A stretch of 64,000 nt of DNA from contig BSBM01000608.1 in assembly GCA_027924585.1 (NCBI GenBank), positions 4,776,501 to 4,840,500 on the forward strand. The letters run 5' to 3'. This DNA is from Larix kaempferi (lineage: Eukaryota; Streptophyta; Pinopsida; Pinales; Pinaceae). A program made the translations under genes and the position numbers. How positions within the stretch are numbered: position 1 is the first letter of the stretch; each line of letters opens with the position of its first letter. The notes under the pieces were generated by a model that was given only the letters and a program-made list of their open reading frames with translations, did no database searches and was not told the origin of the DNA. Below, piece by piece: positions 23,160-34,275 of the stretch.

Positions 23160-24125
23160 TATTTGGGTTTCTCTCCATGTTAAACCCAAAATCTACTCAT
23201 CATAAGATTCAGTGTATACACCCCTGAAGATACCCAGACTGAGTAATCATCCTGGGAGGATTTGTACCCAATTGTGCTAAGTTTTGAAGGGTCGTCGCAG
23301 GCTGCACACTAGCAACATGCGATGTCGCACCTTGCCCCATTACAGGGTGCACCGAAGTCAGTTAGATGGAAAAAATAGCTTCTTCAAGGTCCATCTCAAA
23401 GCTTTCTAACTTGGGACCCTATCCCTGACCTCTTGGAAGAGCTGGCACTCGGTTCCTAAACCTTTGGAGAAATCCCTTAAGCCTCTCCTACCATCTCTCA
23501 ACCTATCCTATCCATACCCTATCCACTTAGTCCTATATAAATGAAGCTCACTCCCATCCCAAGCGGAGGAAGGCTATGGTATCTACATGCTGGTGAAATC
23601 ACCCTTGGAACAACCTATTGGAGAACTCATACTTCCTTGGAAGGATATAGCAATCGGCTTTGTCGGAGAAGGGATACAACGTTAAGCCTTGGTTGTAGTT
23701 CTATCTCTACTATGTACTCCTCTTTTTGCAGTAATACAAATGCTTTCCACCAATATTGTTCATGTGTGTAATGATATTGAGTAGTTTACTTGCTTAACTG
23801 TTTACTTAGATCTCTTATTGTATAGATGTCTTTTACTGGTTTCTCTTGTTTCTTTTCTTGACAGGTCTTGCAGCTTGGATCTGACGACCGTGAGACGTGG
23901 AGCATCATTCAGGAGAAAGGATTGCGAAGTGAAAGGTAAGGCATCTAGTACTCAATCCTTAAGTATATCTAGGAAATGCATTAGTAGTCTGTTCTATTTG
24001 TTCTAGACTCACTTTGAGCTAGGGAGATCTTGCTCGCGCCCACTCGAGTGGATTTTCCGATAAACCTCCATAGATCATAAAAGGAAGTAGGGTATATTGA
24101 CTCTCTTCAGCAAGGCGCATCTTTC
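23160..24125 (+). other. F-specific leader segment with an exon-like block
   Basis: This segment of about 1 kb has no counterpart in the leaders of A, B or C, which resume matching at about 24125. Inside it, 23865-23935 is bounded by TTTTCTTGACAG/ on the left and /GTAAGG on the right, both strong plant splice consensus. Possibly a captured host or foreign-element fragment. I cannot identify the source. Confidence 0.5.
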
Positions 24126-24564
24126 TGTCCAATCAGAATTTAATTCTGGGCACTTTCATTTTTGGCCCTAAAAATTAGGGTTTCCACAAAAATAGGAATT
24201 TCTGAAATCTGAGACCATGGCTGAATGCTCCTCAGAAAAATCAAAGTTTAGAGATTTGGATCGAACTTTTTGGTTGGGTGAATCCCTGGGAAAATCAAAC
24301 CCTAATTCAGGGTCCTCCCTAGTGAATCTAAAAGTTTGAAAAGCAAATTTGAGGGGTGAAACTTTGCAGTTTTCAAATTCTGAGTATACCCGCTTGATCA
24401 GCTCATCAAGGTGCATCTTTCTATCCTTTCAGAAGTTTGAAATTCAAAGTTTGAATTTTTAGGGTTTCTCTGACAAACCCTAATCCAGCTCCAGATCCAT
24501 ATTTCTGCAAATCAAGTGGTAAGACCTGAATCTTTTCTATTTCCATTTGAAGTACTCTTTAAAG

Positions 24565-25259
24565 ATGTCTCACAACACCAAGCTTGAGGATAAGCTTGAA
24601 GAGGCTGCTAACTTTCGAGCATGGAAGTATAAGATTGGGTTAATTCTAGAAGAGAGTAAGTTGGACACCTACATAAGTGAAGGGGTTCTTGTCCTAGAGG
24701 GAGAAGAGACTAAGGCCTTACACAAGAGGAACTTGGTCAAGGCTAAGAGGATCTTTGTTGATTCTATCAAAGACCATCTCATACCACATGTGTCATCTCT
24801 GAAGACACCTAAGGAGATGTATGATTCCTTGACCAAGCTATTTGAAGGGAAGAATATCAATCGGAAGATGACTTTGAGGAATCAATTAAAGAATATCAAG
24901 ATCCAGAATGTGGAGACTATCTAGTCTTATTTCTCAAGGGTCTCCTAGATAAAAGGAACAACTTGAAGCTGTGGATGAAGTAGTGGAGAATGGAGAAATT
25001 GTAATGACCACATTGAATGGCCTACCCAGGTCATGGGACTCCTTCATCCAAGGAATATGTGCAAGAAAGGAATTGATCTATTTTAGTAGACTGTGGGAGG
25101 AATGTTCACAAGGAGAAGCTAGGCTTGTGGCCCCTAGAATAAAAGATGGGGAATGAAGATCAATCTCTCACAGCACATACCAAGAAGAGGACACTTTTCC
25201 TCATATTGTCCTAAGAACAAAAGGAACAACAACAACTACTACTACAAGCAACCTCACAG
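24565..25259 (+). pseudogene. gag: Copia gag of element F
   Basis: I place the start at the ATG at 24565 (MSHNTKLEDKLEEAANFRAWK), as the upstream in-frame TTG is not a plausible plant start. The N-terminal part has the usual Copia gag layout: FRAWKYKIGLILEE, then LVKAKRIFVDSIKDHLIPHVSS and KEMYDSLTKLFEGKNI. An in-frame TAG near 24922 and a shift follow; 24971-25156 continues the domain (TTLNGLPRSWDSFIQGI). The remnant RRGHFSSYCPKNK near 25190-25215 is a degraded CCHC zinc knuckle lacking its first cysteines. Gag would form the particle and bind RNA. It ends at the CAG/GTATG boundary of the cassette. Confidence 0.85.
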
Positions 25260-26614
25260 GTATGTTTTGAAATCTGTTCATGATTAAGTTTATAATATGA
25301 TTGTCCTCATGTTATTGAGATTAGTAACAATCTTGTTTAATTTTAGACATGTCTTATCACCCTAGTAAAAGTATGAATGCATGATAAAAGACATTCATTA
25401 ATTAGGGTTATGACACTTATGATTGTACTAATGCACTATGGTGTTGTATGAGGATGATATTGTCTACTAACATGAAAAGTACATCAAGAAAGACAAATCA
25501 AGTTCTAGATCAAGATCATATGACCATGGTTACATGAAGACAAAGACTCATCCATAGTCATGGATCACATAGAGGCTCTACTTACGAGGTATGTAGAATT
25601 TGGTTCTATAATGGTTAACTTATGAGTTATGCAGGTTACTAAACACAAGTCATTGAAGAGAACAAGAAGACATTGTTTGGGTATGTTAGACATAATTTGC
25701 AAACATGATAACCAAGTATGTTTATCCTATATCAAGTTAGAATCCTACCTTATGTTAGGATCTCATAATCTTGTATGAATGATTATTCTTGAAATTAGAA
25801 GTTTAAGTAATCAACAGTTTATGCATATTATGTTTCTTACCTTGATTGATGATATGACTAACCAGAAGAGTCCTATGGTCAAATAAGAATATGCATGAGT
25901 AAAACAAGTCTTCCCTAAAACCTTGAATACTAACGCTTATTACCTATGTATGAAATGCTCATGACCATACATAAGATTATTTAGAATCATAATGTTTCGA
26001 TAGTATTAAGATTATACTAATGTATGTATGGTTATGTATGAGATCTTGAGGATAACACAATGATGACACTAGTGCACACTTAAGCATGCATAGTGATCCA
26101 GGATGAATATAAGTTCAAGGACAGGTAATCTAGGAAGCAAAGATCAAGAGGGAGCACACTCCAGGAAGCAAAGATTGAGAGGGAGTCCACCCAACAACTA
26201 AACAAAGATGAGAATTTGAAGTGTCGATTACTTAAATGATGTTGTTTAGTTATGTACATACTTATGTTCCTAGATTTAGGATGTGTATTATGCATATTAG
26301 GATATTTGCATTAATGAACAGTATACTACTAATATGCATGTAATGGGTAAGTGGCCTATGGCACTGTACAACATTCCATTGCTACTTATCTGGAATGAAA
26401 CCTCTTTGCTGACATGTTGGTAGTTTTGCACACTCTTAACAATGTTCTGGTAGAGATGGAAGGCATCTAGAAAGTTACGGGATATGGATAAATGTTGTAT
26501 TGAAGCATTGGCTACAATAATTGCATGACTGTGTGACATATGTCTTTATGCATAAGAATTTGTTTTGAAAAACTATGAGAAGCTTCTAATCATGCAATTG
26601 AATTTGACTTGTAG
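25260..26614 (+). other. Intron-like cassette of element F
   Basis: Starts CAG/GTATGTTTTG straight after the gag C-terminal codons and ends TTTGACTTGTAG/GAAAGATTG just before RT. Inside are exon-like blocks between splice-like signals, for example TTACGAG/GTATGT near 25590 and a 46 bp block from TTATGCAG/ (about 25635) to TTTGG/GTATGT (about 25681). The block 'tgaaacctctttgctgacat' is at 26397. It occupies the place of protease and integrase; homologous cassettes are in A, B and C. Confidence 0.6.
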
Positions 26615-27486
26615 GAAAGATTGTGTATAATCACCTACAAAAGAAGGACTACAACATTTGTTCCAGCAATGAAGTTCAGAGAAATCTATCTATTGAAGAT
26701 ATTGAAGAATCTAAAGTTCCCAGGATCTGGGATGCAGTAATGGAAGAACGTCATGATCAAGGAGTACCAGTCGATCATGAAGAATGATGTTTGGGATGTA
26801 GTCCCAAGACCTGAATGGAAGTCTGTTTTGACTTCCAAGTGGATCTATAAGATCAAGCATGCTGCAGATGGTAGCATAGAGAAATACAAGGCGAGGTTTG
26901 TAGCTCATGGCTTCTCCCAGAAAGAGGGATAGATTATGAAGAGACTTTTGCACCAGTAGCCAGATACACTTCCATCAGATCAGTACTTTCTCTAGCTACA
27001 GTGATGAAGTGGAACATACACCAAAAGGATATGGTGTAGTCGAAGAGGAAGTGTATGTGGAGCAGCCACCTGGTTTTGAGACATATGACAGGGAGTCATA
27101 TGTGTGCAGGTTGAAGAAAGACTTGTATGGCTTGAAGCAAGCCCCTAGGACTTGGTATGGTGGGATGGACAGTTTCCTATCCAGTTTGGGCTTTACCAAG
27201 AGTAAAGCGGATTCCAACCTTTACTACAAGGTTGAGGAAGTCAATCCAGTGACACTACTATTGTATGTGGATGACCTGTTTATTACAGGTGAGGATAGAT
27301 TGATTGCCGACATGAAGAGGAAACTTGTTACCAAGTTCAAGATGAAGGACTTGGGGATGATGCACTGTTGTCTAGGTATGGAGGTGTGGCAGAGTGCAGA
27401 TGGGATCTTCCTTGGACAAGAGAAGTATGCAGTAGAGATCTTGAAGAGGTTCAGGATGATGGATTGCAAATCCATGGCCACACCTA
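26615..27486 (+). pseudogene. pol: Element F reverse transcriptase, first part
   Basis: The N-terminal RT region reads EYQSIMKNDVWDVVPRPEWK, then [19 protein letters not shown] and HGFSQKEG. A small deletion shifts the frame near 26930, and the usual KTAFLNG segment is missing before [14 protein letters not shown] (about 27040). From 27009 the frame is open: LYGLKQAPRTWY, the catalytic LLYVDDLFITG at about 27260-27290, and MKDLGMMHCCLGMEVW. The solo LTR interrupts after the codons for KSMATP. Copia RT makes cDNA from the genomic RNA. Confidence 0.9.
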
Positions 27487-29045
27487 TGTAATGTCCCCAT
27501 TTTGACCCCCTTTGCATTAAATCGTAAATGATGTAAATATTGTTATTTAATCATGGTGAGGAGCTCAAGGCCAAGGCCCCACCATTGATTTAGCATTTTA
27601 TGTATCGGCAATTAAAAAAATAGATGCCTATGGTTCTTGTGCTAGATAGGCACAATGTAAATTAAGACATCATGTAAATAAAAATTTTAATGAAAAACCC
27701 ACAACTGGCTATGCAATGCAACAAAGAGATGGGGGCATGATTCTACAAGGAATAGGGAGGGAAATTATTCAAACCCTTGAGCCAATAGTGTTAATCCATG
27801 TGTCAATGAGAAAACCCATAAACCACCAACTAGCCATTTTGGGTTATGCACCCAATCATTTAATTCTTCCAAAAATTGGTTGAGGCAGTTAATGCATTGG
27901 GAATGAAGAGGTATGGTAGCCAATTTCGTGCATGGGCAAGCCATCAACCTGGAAAAATGTACTTTTGCTTCTGGGGCAAGAAAACACCCACGAAATGGTG
28001 CCCAAAGCCATTCTGAACCCATAGTCTTTCCTCTCTCACGCAGTCTGAGCTAGCTCAGCTTTCCCCATCACGTTTTTTACCAATTTCCTGCATTTTTCCA
28101 TAGCTGGGAGATCGTTTTTGTGTTACATAGTGGCTGGGATAAAGGGAGTCATGTTTTGGGGGTTTATAGAGGTTTTTTTTTTCCCCTGAAATGCAGAAAA
28201 ACGTTTTCTGAAAATGAATTTGCTCTCCCAGGGTTTATTCCCCATCTACCAGTTCATTTTGGTGGCCCACATTTTTCAGCACTTGTGTTTTGTTGTAGGG
28301 TGCATCCCTGTGTTGGTTGGAAATTATGAGCAAGAATTAGGAGTGGAAGTGGACCAGAACTGGCTTGATAAACCTAGTGAGGAGGTAACCTCTCAAGAGT
28401 ATCAAAAGGGCCAGTTGCTCTTCTATGCACACCTTGAAGAACACTAGAATGGAAGGTATGGCCTGAGGGACTGTGTATTAGTGAAGGGAATACTTCCTTG
28501 TGCCAGGTGTGTAGGTATTGTGGGGACAAAGATAGATAGATCTTGCAGAGGGTGCCCATATATCTATGGATGATCCCACTAGCTTAGCAATTCTTCCTTC
28601 CATTGCCTAACAGCCTGATAAACCCAACTGTAGCTTGGCTTGGCTGATTTGGTGTATCCTTGGGCTATGTGTGAGTCTGTTGTTCCCTGATTCCTTATAG
28701 AGATCATGCCCAGCTTGGGGGTGGCAGTGTGTTGAGATATTGATGATCACAATTGGCCTATGGTTGGGTGGAACGTTGCAGTTGCATAGCCAGTTGCTTG
28801 GGACTACTTTGTTATAAGATAAGTATTCTCTTGTGTTAACTTTGCAATTATTTATTTGATGAATATCTTGAATGTATGATGGATGTGTAATTGAAATTAC
28901 TTCCGTTGTGTTTTATTATAATTATACATTTCCATATGTCTTTTTATATTATGTGAATGCTTATTTAAAAGTTCATGGGGCTAGATGCCCATCTTTAGCA
29001 TCATGTTCTCTCTATCATGCTAGTATGATGGGAGGGAACATTACA
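27487..29045 (+). mobile_element. Solo LTR (TGTAATGTCCCC family) inside F pol
   Basis: Starts TGTAATGTCCCC and ends GGGAACATTACA, with the perfect 5 bp duplication accta at 27482-27486 and 29046-29050. Removing the 1559 bp and one duplication restores the RT reading frame at ATP/MASN. A second solo copy lies in reverse at 32124-33744, and a copy with an adjacent polypurine-like tract at 43389-44837 gives the orientation. Contains 'ctgataaaccca' type words near 28615. No coding sequence. Confidence 0.93.
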
Positions 29046-29050
29046 ACCTA

Positions 29051-29835
29051 TGGCATCAAACCTAAATCTTTTGTGTGATGCTTCATCTGAGCCGATTGAT
29101 GTCATGATGTATCGTCAGATGATTGGGTCCTTGATGTACCTGATGAACACGAGACCAGATATTTGCTTTGCGGTGAACACATTGAGCCAGTTCCTTACGG
29201 ATCCCAGAGGTGTTCACATGGTTGTTGTAAAGCATATTCTGAGGTCCCTGAAGGGTACAGTTGATTATGGGCTCAAATATGTTGTGAATCAAAAGTTTAA
29301 CCTAGAGGTTTATGTTGATTCAGACTGGGCAGGCGGTGCTACAGATATGAAGAGCACTTCTGGGTGCTTCTTCATTATGGGATTAGGTGTGATCTCTTAG
29401 TTTAGCAGGAAGCAATCCTGTGTAGCACTAAGTACAACTGAAGCAGAGTATGTTGTAGCTTGTTCAGCTAGTTGTGAAGCAGTATGGCTGAGGAATCTAC
29501 TGTCTGAGTTATTTGATCTTCCATTGGATGCTACTGGTATCTATTCTGACAACCAGAGTTGTGTGAAGTTGTCTAAGAAACCAGTGTTCCATGACAGGTC
29601 AAAGCACATTGAGATCAAATATCACTATATCAGGGGTATGGTGCAGAGAGGAGTAGTGAAGCTCCTGTATGTTGCGACAGATGAGCAAGTTGCAGATGTG
29701 TTGATGAAACCACTAGCCAGAGTGAAGTTTGAGTACTTCAGAGGGAGGCTTGGTGTTCTTCAGATTGAAGATACTTCGAGGAAGAAGTTATGGGACACAT
29801 TTGCAGGAGCCATTCCAAGCATGGTGAGAGGATGA
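29051..29835 (+). pseudogene. pol: Element F reverse transcriptase C-terminus and RNase H, second part
   Basis: Continues the frame of the first part across the solo LTR: NLNLLCDASSEPIDV, YRQMIGSLMYL, NTLSQFLTDPRG, then RNase H with YVDSDWAGGATDMKSTSG. A single nonsense codon (TAG at 29398) follows GVIS. Beyond it are FSRKQSCVALSTTEAEY, SDNQSCVKL, KHIEIKYHY and ADVLMKPLARVKFEYFR. Apart from that stop, the domain is intact. Confidence 0.9.
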
Positions 29836-29869
29836 TCCTTCCCATGGATGTGGATGTAAGCATTGTGTG

Positions 29870-30420
29870 ATGAGCATCAGGATGATGCTCCAATTACTGC
29901 TCGGCATGATCAGTTGGATCATGTATATGTATATGCACCGGTTGGATGCTTGATATGATCAGTTGGATCATGTATATGCATATGCATCATGAGGGATGCT
30001 TGATATGATCAAGTGGATCATGTATTTGTATCAGGCAGATACTTGGTATGCATCAGGTGGATACATTGTATGATCAGGATGATCATGGATGACGAGCTTT
30101 AGGATGTTGCTCCAGATGATATGCATTAGGACGATGCAGTGATGATGATCAGGATGATCATATATGTTGAGTGTCAGGATGATACTCTGGATGACATGCA
30201 TCAGGACGATGCAGTGATGATGATTAGGATGATCATATATGTTGAGTATTAGGATGATACTCTGGATGACGTGCATCAAGATGATCATGTGTGATGAGTA
30301 TCAGGATGATACTCTAGATGATATGCATCAGGATGATGCTATGATGATGATCAGGATGATCATATGTGATGATATGTATTAGGTGGATACATTACATAAT
30401 CAGTTGGATTATGTGTGATG
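29870..30420 (+). repeat. ATC/GAT-rich degenerate repeats in the F 3' region
   Basis: Irregular units such as 'gatcagttggatcatgtat' and 'gatgatcaggatgatcat', the reverse-strand counterpart of C 12120-12545. Non-coding. Confidence 0.75.
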
Positions 30421-30454
30421 AGTTCTGAAGACACAAATGCACATGAGATTTTCG

Positions 30455-30930
30455 TACATGGTTGTAGATGTGTTCTCCCATGGTCGCGTTGTAATTGTTG
30501 GGATTTTCTGACATGGTGGCAGATGTGTTCTCCCATGGTCGTGATGTAATTGTCAGATCCATTCTCACATGGTGGTAGATGTGTTCTCCCATGGTGCAGA
30601 TGTAAGGGCTGGATCCATTCTCACATGGTGGTAGATGTGTTCTCCCATGGTGCAGATGTAAGGGCTGGGGCCATTCGAGCATGGTTGTAGATGTGTTCTC
30701 CCATGGCTGCGTTATAAGTGTTGTGCCATTCGAGCATGGTTGTATATGTGTTCTCCCATGGCTGCGATATAAGTGTTGTTCCATTCGAGCATGGTTGTAG
30801 ATGTGTTATCCCATGGCTGCAACATAAGTGCTATGCCATTCTCGCATGGTTGAAGTCTGTCTTCCCATGGCACAGATATAAGTGCTGAGCCATTCACGGA
30901 TGGTTGAAGTGTGTCTTCCCATTCCAGTGA
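30455..30930 (+). repeat. 56-bp tandem repeat in the F 3' region, about eight copies
   Basis: 'gatgtgttctcccatgg' recurs at 30467, 30522, 30578, 30634, 30690 and onward at 55-56 bp spacing. I do not find this array in C, so it expanded in the F lineage. Confidence 0.9.
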
Positions 30931-31390
30931 GTGTAAGTGTTGTGTGATGTGAATCTGGGTTGTGCTTCATGAATGATGTTATGATCAATATGATCATGAG
31001 TATCAGGATGATACTCTATTGCTATGGACAGGTTGTGTAGTGGCATGTAAAAGGTCCTGGGAGATCCGATAGGTTGAGCTGTGTGCTCAGAAACAGTCCT
31101 AGGATGCTCTTTCGAGGTTTTGTTGACTCACGTAATAAGTCCTGAGGATTCCACAGTATGGCTAGTGATGATAAAGACCTACAGGTGGTGGGCCTACATC
31201 CAACATGAAAAGGGATGGCTCGGTAGAAATTCCTATGACGATCAGCTTTTAGAGATAGCCCAGTGATCGAGATGTCGAGTATAGCAGCAGTGATGATGAT
31301 GATCTATGCGGTAGTGATGTTGATCCAGCTCCAGAATTGAAGACTTGCACCAATATGTATTGATGACCTGTGACAAAAGAATACCTTCCT

Positions 31391-31403
31391 AGTTAAGAGG
31401 GAG
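31391..31403 (+). promoter_or_regulatory. Polypurine tract of element F
   Basis: 'agttaagagggag' lies directly before the 3' LTR, identical to the C tract. Confidence 0.9.
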
Positions 31404-31993
31404 TGTTGATGTATTTGTAACTTCAGAAGATATTCTTCCATGTATTACATTTGTACTTTATTGTATATCCCACAGAGATGTATTATTCCTCTGATTGGAA
31501 GTGTCATCATTTGTTTTTGTAAGTGTCGTCATGTGCATTGACAAGTGTCATCATTTGTATTGATGGGTTATTAGACCACCAATGTGGGGTCGGCCCTGGT
31601 TAGCACATGTGGTTGGGTTATTAGGCTTGATTAGCAAGTCGGACCCACTGGATTATTGGCAGGTCAAGTCAGTGTATAAATAAAGAGGTTGTGTCTCTCA
31701 TTTAGATCATTCACTCACTTCTCAATCTCGCATAGCTAAGAGAGAAAGTGGTGCACTAGTGGAGGAGGAGGAGCATTGGCTAGAGACATCTTATTGGGTT
31801 TGATCATTGTGATCTTGTATTGTGGCTTATCTTATCTCTGAGGAAGTTGCGGGGTTTTTCACCTTCTTGGTTTTCCCCGGTGAAACTCTGTGTCTCCTGT
31901 GTGATTGATTTTGTGTCTATGTTTGATATGTTGTACATGTTATTCTCTTAGAGATCCTTATGATAATGGAATGAAATTATCGAAAAATTAACA
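31404..31993 (+). repeat. 3' LTR of element F (590 bp)
   Basis: Matches 22496-23098 over its whole length with scattered substitutions and one deletion of about 13 bp near 31932. Ends AAATTAACA and is followed by caggt. Confidence 0.94.
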
Positions 31994-32039
31994 CAGGTAT
32001 GGTGAGGTATGGGGTAGTATGGGAAAGAAGCCTTATACA

Positions 32040-34258
32040 TGTTGAAATATTGTAACTTCTAAGAATATTATATTTGTACTTTATTATTCCGGAGATTTTT
32101 CATTCCTCCATGGAGACCCTATTTGTAATGTCCCCTCCCATCATACCAGCATGATAGAGAGGACGTGACACTAAATCCGAGCGTCTAGCCCCATATCCAT
32201 TAAGTAAAAACTCATTGATATAAAGACATATACATGTGCATGTTATAGAAACACAGCGGAATTAAAAATCATGTTTAATATCTAACATACATTCAACATT
32301 TATGTGATAGCCATTAAATAAAGACATTGCATAATTTATAACAGAGAATACTTATCTTAACAAGGTAGTCCCAAGCAACCAGCTATGCATTTGCAACGTT
32401 CCACCCAACCATAGTCCAGTTGTGATCATCAATATCTCCACACACTGCCACCCCTGAGCTGGGCATGATCTCTACAAGGAATCAGGGAACAACAGACTCA
32501 CACATAGCCAAGCATACACCAAGATGAGCCAAGCCAATCTACAATTGGGTTTATCAGGCTGCTAGGAAATGGAAAGGAAGAATTGCTAAGCTAGTGAGCT
32601 CAACCACAGAGCTATGGATACCTCTACAAGATCTATTTAGCTTGGCACCCACAATGCCTACACACCCCACTCAAGGAAGTATTCCCTTCACCAATTCATA
32701 GTCCCTCAGGCCATACCTTACAATTCTAGAGTGTCCCAGGTGTGCATAGAAGAGTAGCCAGCCCTCTTGATCTTCTTGAGAGGTTACTCTCTCCACTAGG
32801 TTTATCAAGCCAATTATGTCCACTACCACTCCAAGTTTCTTGCTCACAGGTTCAAATAAAAATAGGGATGCACATAATAGCAGAACCACACTTATTGGGC
32901 ATGATAAAAATGTTTCCTCAGTGGGATTACCAAAGAGGGGGTTTCTACCAATTCAGAAAAATGTGGGAAAGCCCAAAAATGAAATGGCAATTGGGAAACA
33001 ACCCTGGAGAGCAGAAATCATTTTCAGAAAAACGCCCATGGGTATTTTGGGGCAAAAACGACCTCCATCACAGCCCCATATCGTGGCCCTTCTCTCCCAT
33101 CTGCTGTATATTGCAAAATCGACTCCTAGGCATGGAAAATGCAGGAAAAATGGTAACAAACGTGATGGGGAAAGACCCAGTAGTTCAAAACTACGTGAGA
33201 GAGGAAAGACGGTGGTTCATAATGGCTTTGGGCACAATTTCGTGGGTGTTTTCTTGCCCAAGGAGACAAAATACGATTTCCCAGGTTGATGGCTTGCCCA
33301 TACACGAAATTGGCTGCCATACCTCTTCATTCCCAAGGCATTAACTACCTCAACCAATATCTGGAAGAAATAAATGATTGGGTCCATAACCCAAAATGGG
33401 TAGTTGGTGGTTTATGGGTTTTCTCATTGACACATGGATTAACACCATTGGCTCAAGGGTTTGAATAATTTCTCTCCCTATTCCTTATAGAATCATGCCC
33501 CCATCTCTTTGTTGCATTGCATAGCCAGTTGTGGGTTTTTCATTAAAATTTGTATTTACATGATGTCTTAATTTACATCGTGCCTATCTAGCACAAGAAC
33601 CATAGGCATCTATTTTTAATTGCCGATACATAAAACGCTAAATTAATGGTGGGGCCTTGGCCTTGAGCTCCTCACCATGATTAAATACCAATATTTACAT
33701 CATTTACGATTTAATGCGAAGGGGGTCAAAATGGGGACATTACACTATTGTATATCCGGAGATGTTTTATTCCTCCGTGTAGAATGTGGTAACTTGGGTT
33801 ATTAGACTTCCCTAGTGGGGGTCGGCCCTATATGAGTCATGTGCGTTAAAGGGTTATTAGACCACCCTAGAGGGGTCAGCCCAGTCAACCATATGTTAAG
33901 TGGTTAAGTTGGGGCAGACCTAGTTAGTGTAAAAGTCAAGTCGGAGTTGTGTATAAATAGAGGAGGTGTGTTCCTCATTTCACACATTCACTCACTTGTG
34001 ATTGGTGCATAGGTGAGAGAGTGATCTTCTATGGAGGAGAAGGAGCTCATGTTTAGGGTTTACATCTTTGTATTTGCTGGTCATCTATATTGAGGAATCT
34101 TTGTTGGATTTTCTACCCCATGAGGTTTTCCCAGGATAAATCTGTGTCTCTTGTGTTTATGTTGTGCTTATTGTTCTTCCAGTGATCTTGTATATGCTAT
34201 TGTTGTGAAATGGAATGTAATGCTGATATTTTCTATCTCAGAATATTGAATCTTAACA
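32040..34258 (+). repeat. 5' LTR of element B, interrupted
   Basis: LTR sequence is 32040-32123 and 33745-34258; the rest is an inserted solo LTR. Without the insert and one duplication it is about 593 bp, close to the 583 bp 3' LTR. TATA box 'gtataaatag' at 33951-33960. Begins TGTTGAAATATTGTAAC and ends ATCTTAACA. Confidence 0.92.
32124..33744 (-). mobile_element. Solo LTR (TGTAATGTCCCC family), reverse orientation, inside the B 5' LTR
   Basis: Perfect duplication ctatt at 32119-32123 and 33745-33749. The uninterrupted 3' LTR of B (39430-39445, 'gagacactattgtatatc') shows the empty site. Homologous to 27487-29045 reversed. The 157-200 codon plus-strand frames inside are chance frames in LTR sequence. 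Confidence 0.93.
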
Positions 34259-34275
34259 TGGTATTAGAGCTAGCC
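34259..34275 (+). promoter_or_regulatory. Primer binding site of element B
   Basis: TGGTATTAGAGCTAGCC abuts the LTR; one C-to-T change from the usual iMet-type site. Confidence 0.9.

Larger units (their letters stand above)
22496..31993 (+). mobile_element. Element F: Copia-type LTR retrotransposon with gag, lacking protease-integrase
   Basis: 5' LTR 22496-23098, primer binding site, long leader, gag, intron-like cassette, RT-RNase H, minisatellite 3' region, polypurine tract, 3' LTR 31404-31993. Flanks caagt (22491-22495) and caggt (31994-31998) match at four of five positions, consistent with an aged 5 bp duplication. A solo LTR of another family (27487-29045) splits pol. F is the most complete member of the A/B/C/F group here because it keeps most of gag, but it still has a cassette where protease and integrase should be. 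Confidence 0.92.

Noticed and set aside
32742-33344. Overlapping 200- and 157-codon frames
   Set aside because: Fully inside the reversed solo LTR, with competing frames and no motif; the homologous LTR at 27487 does not keep them.
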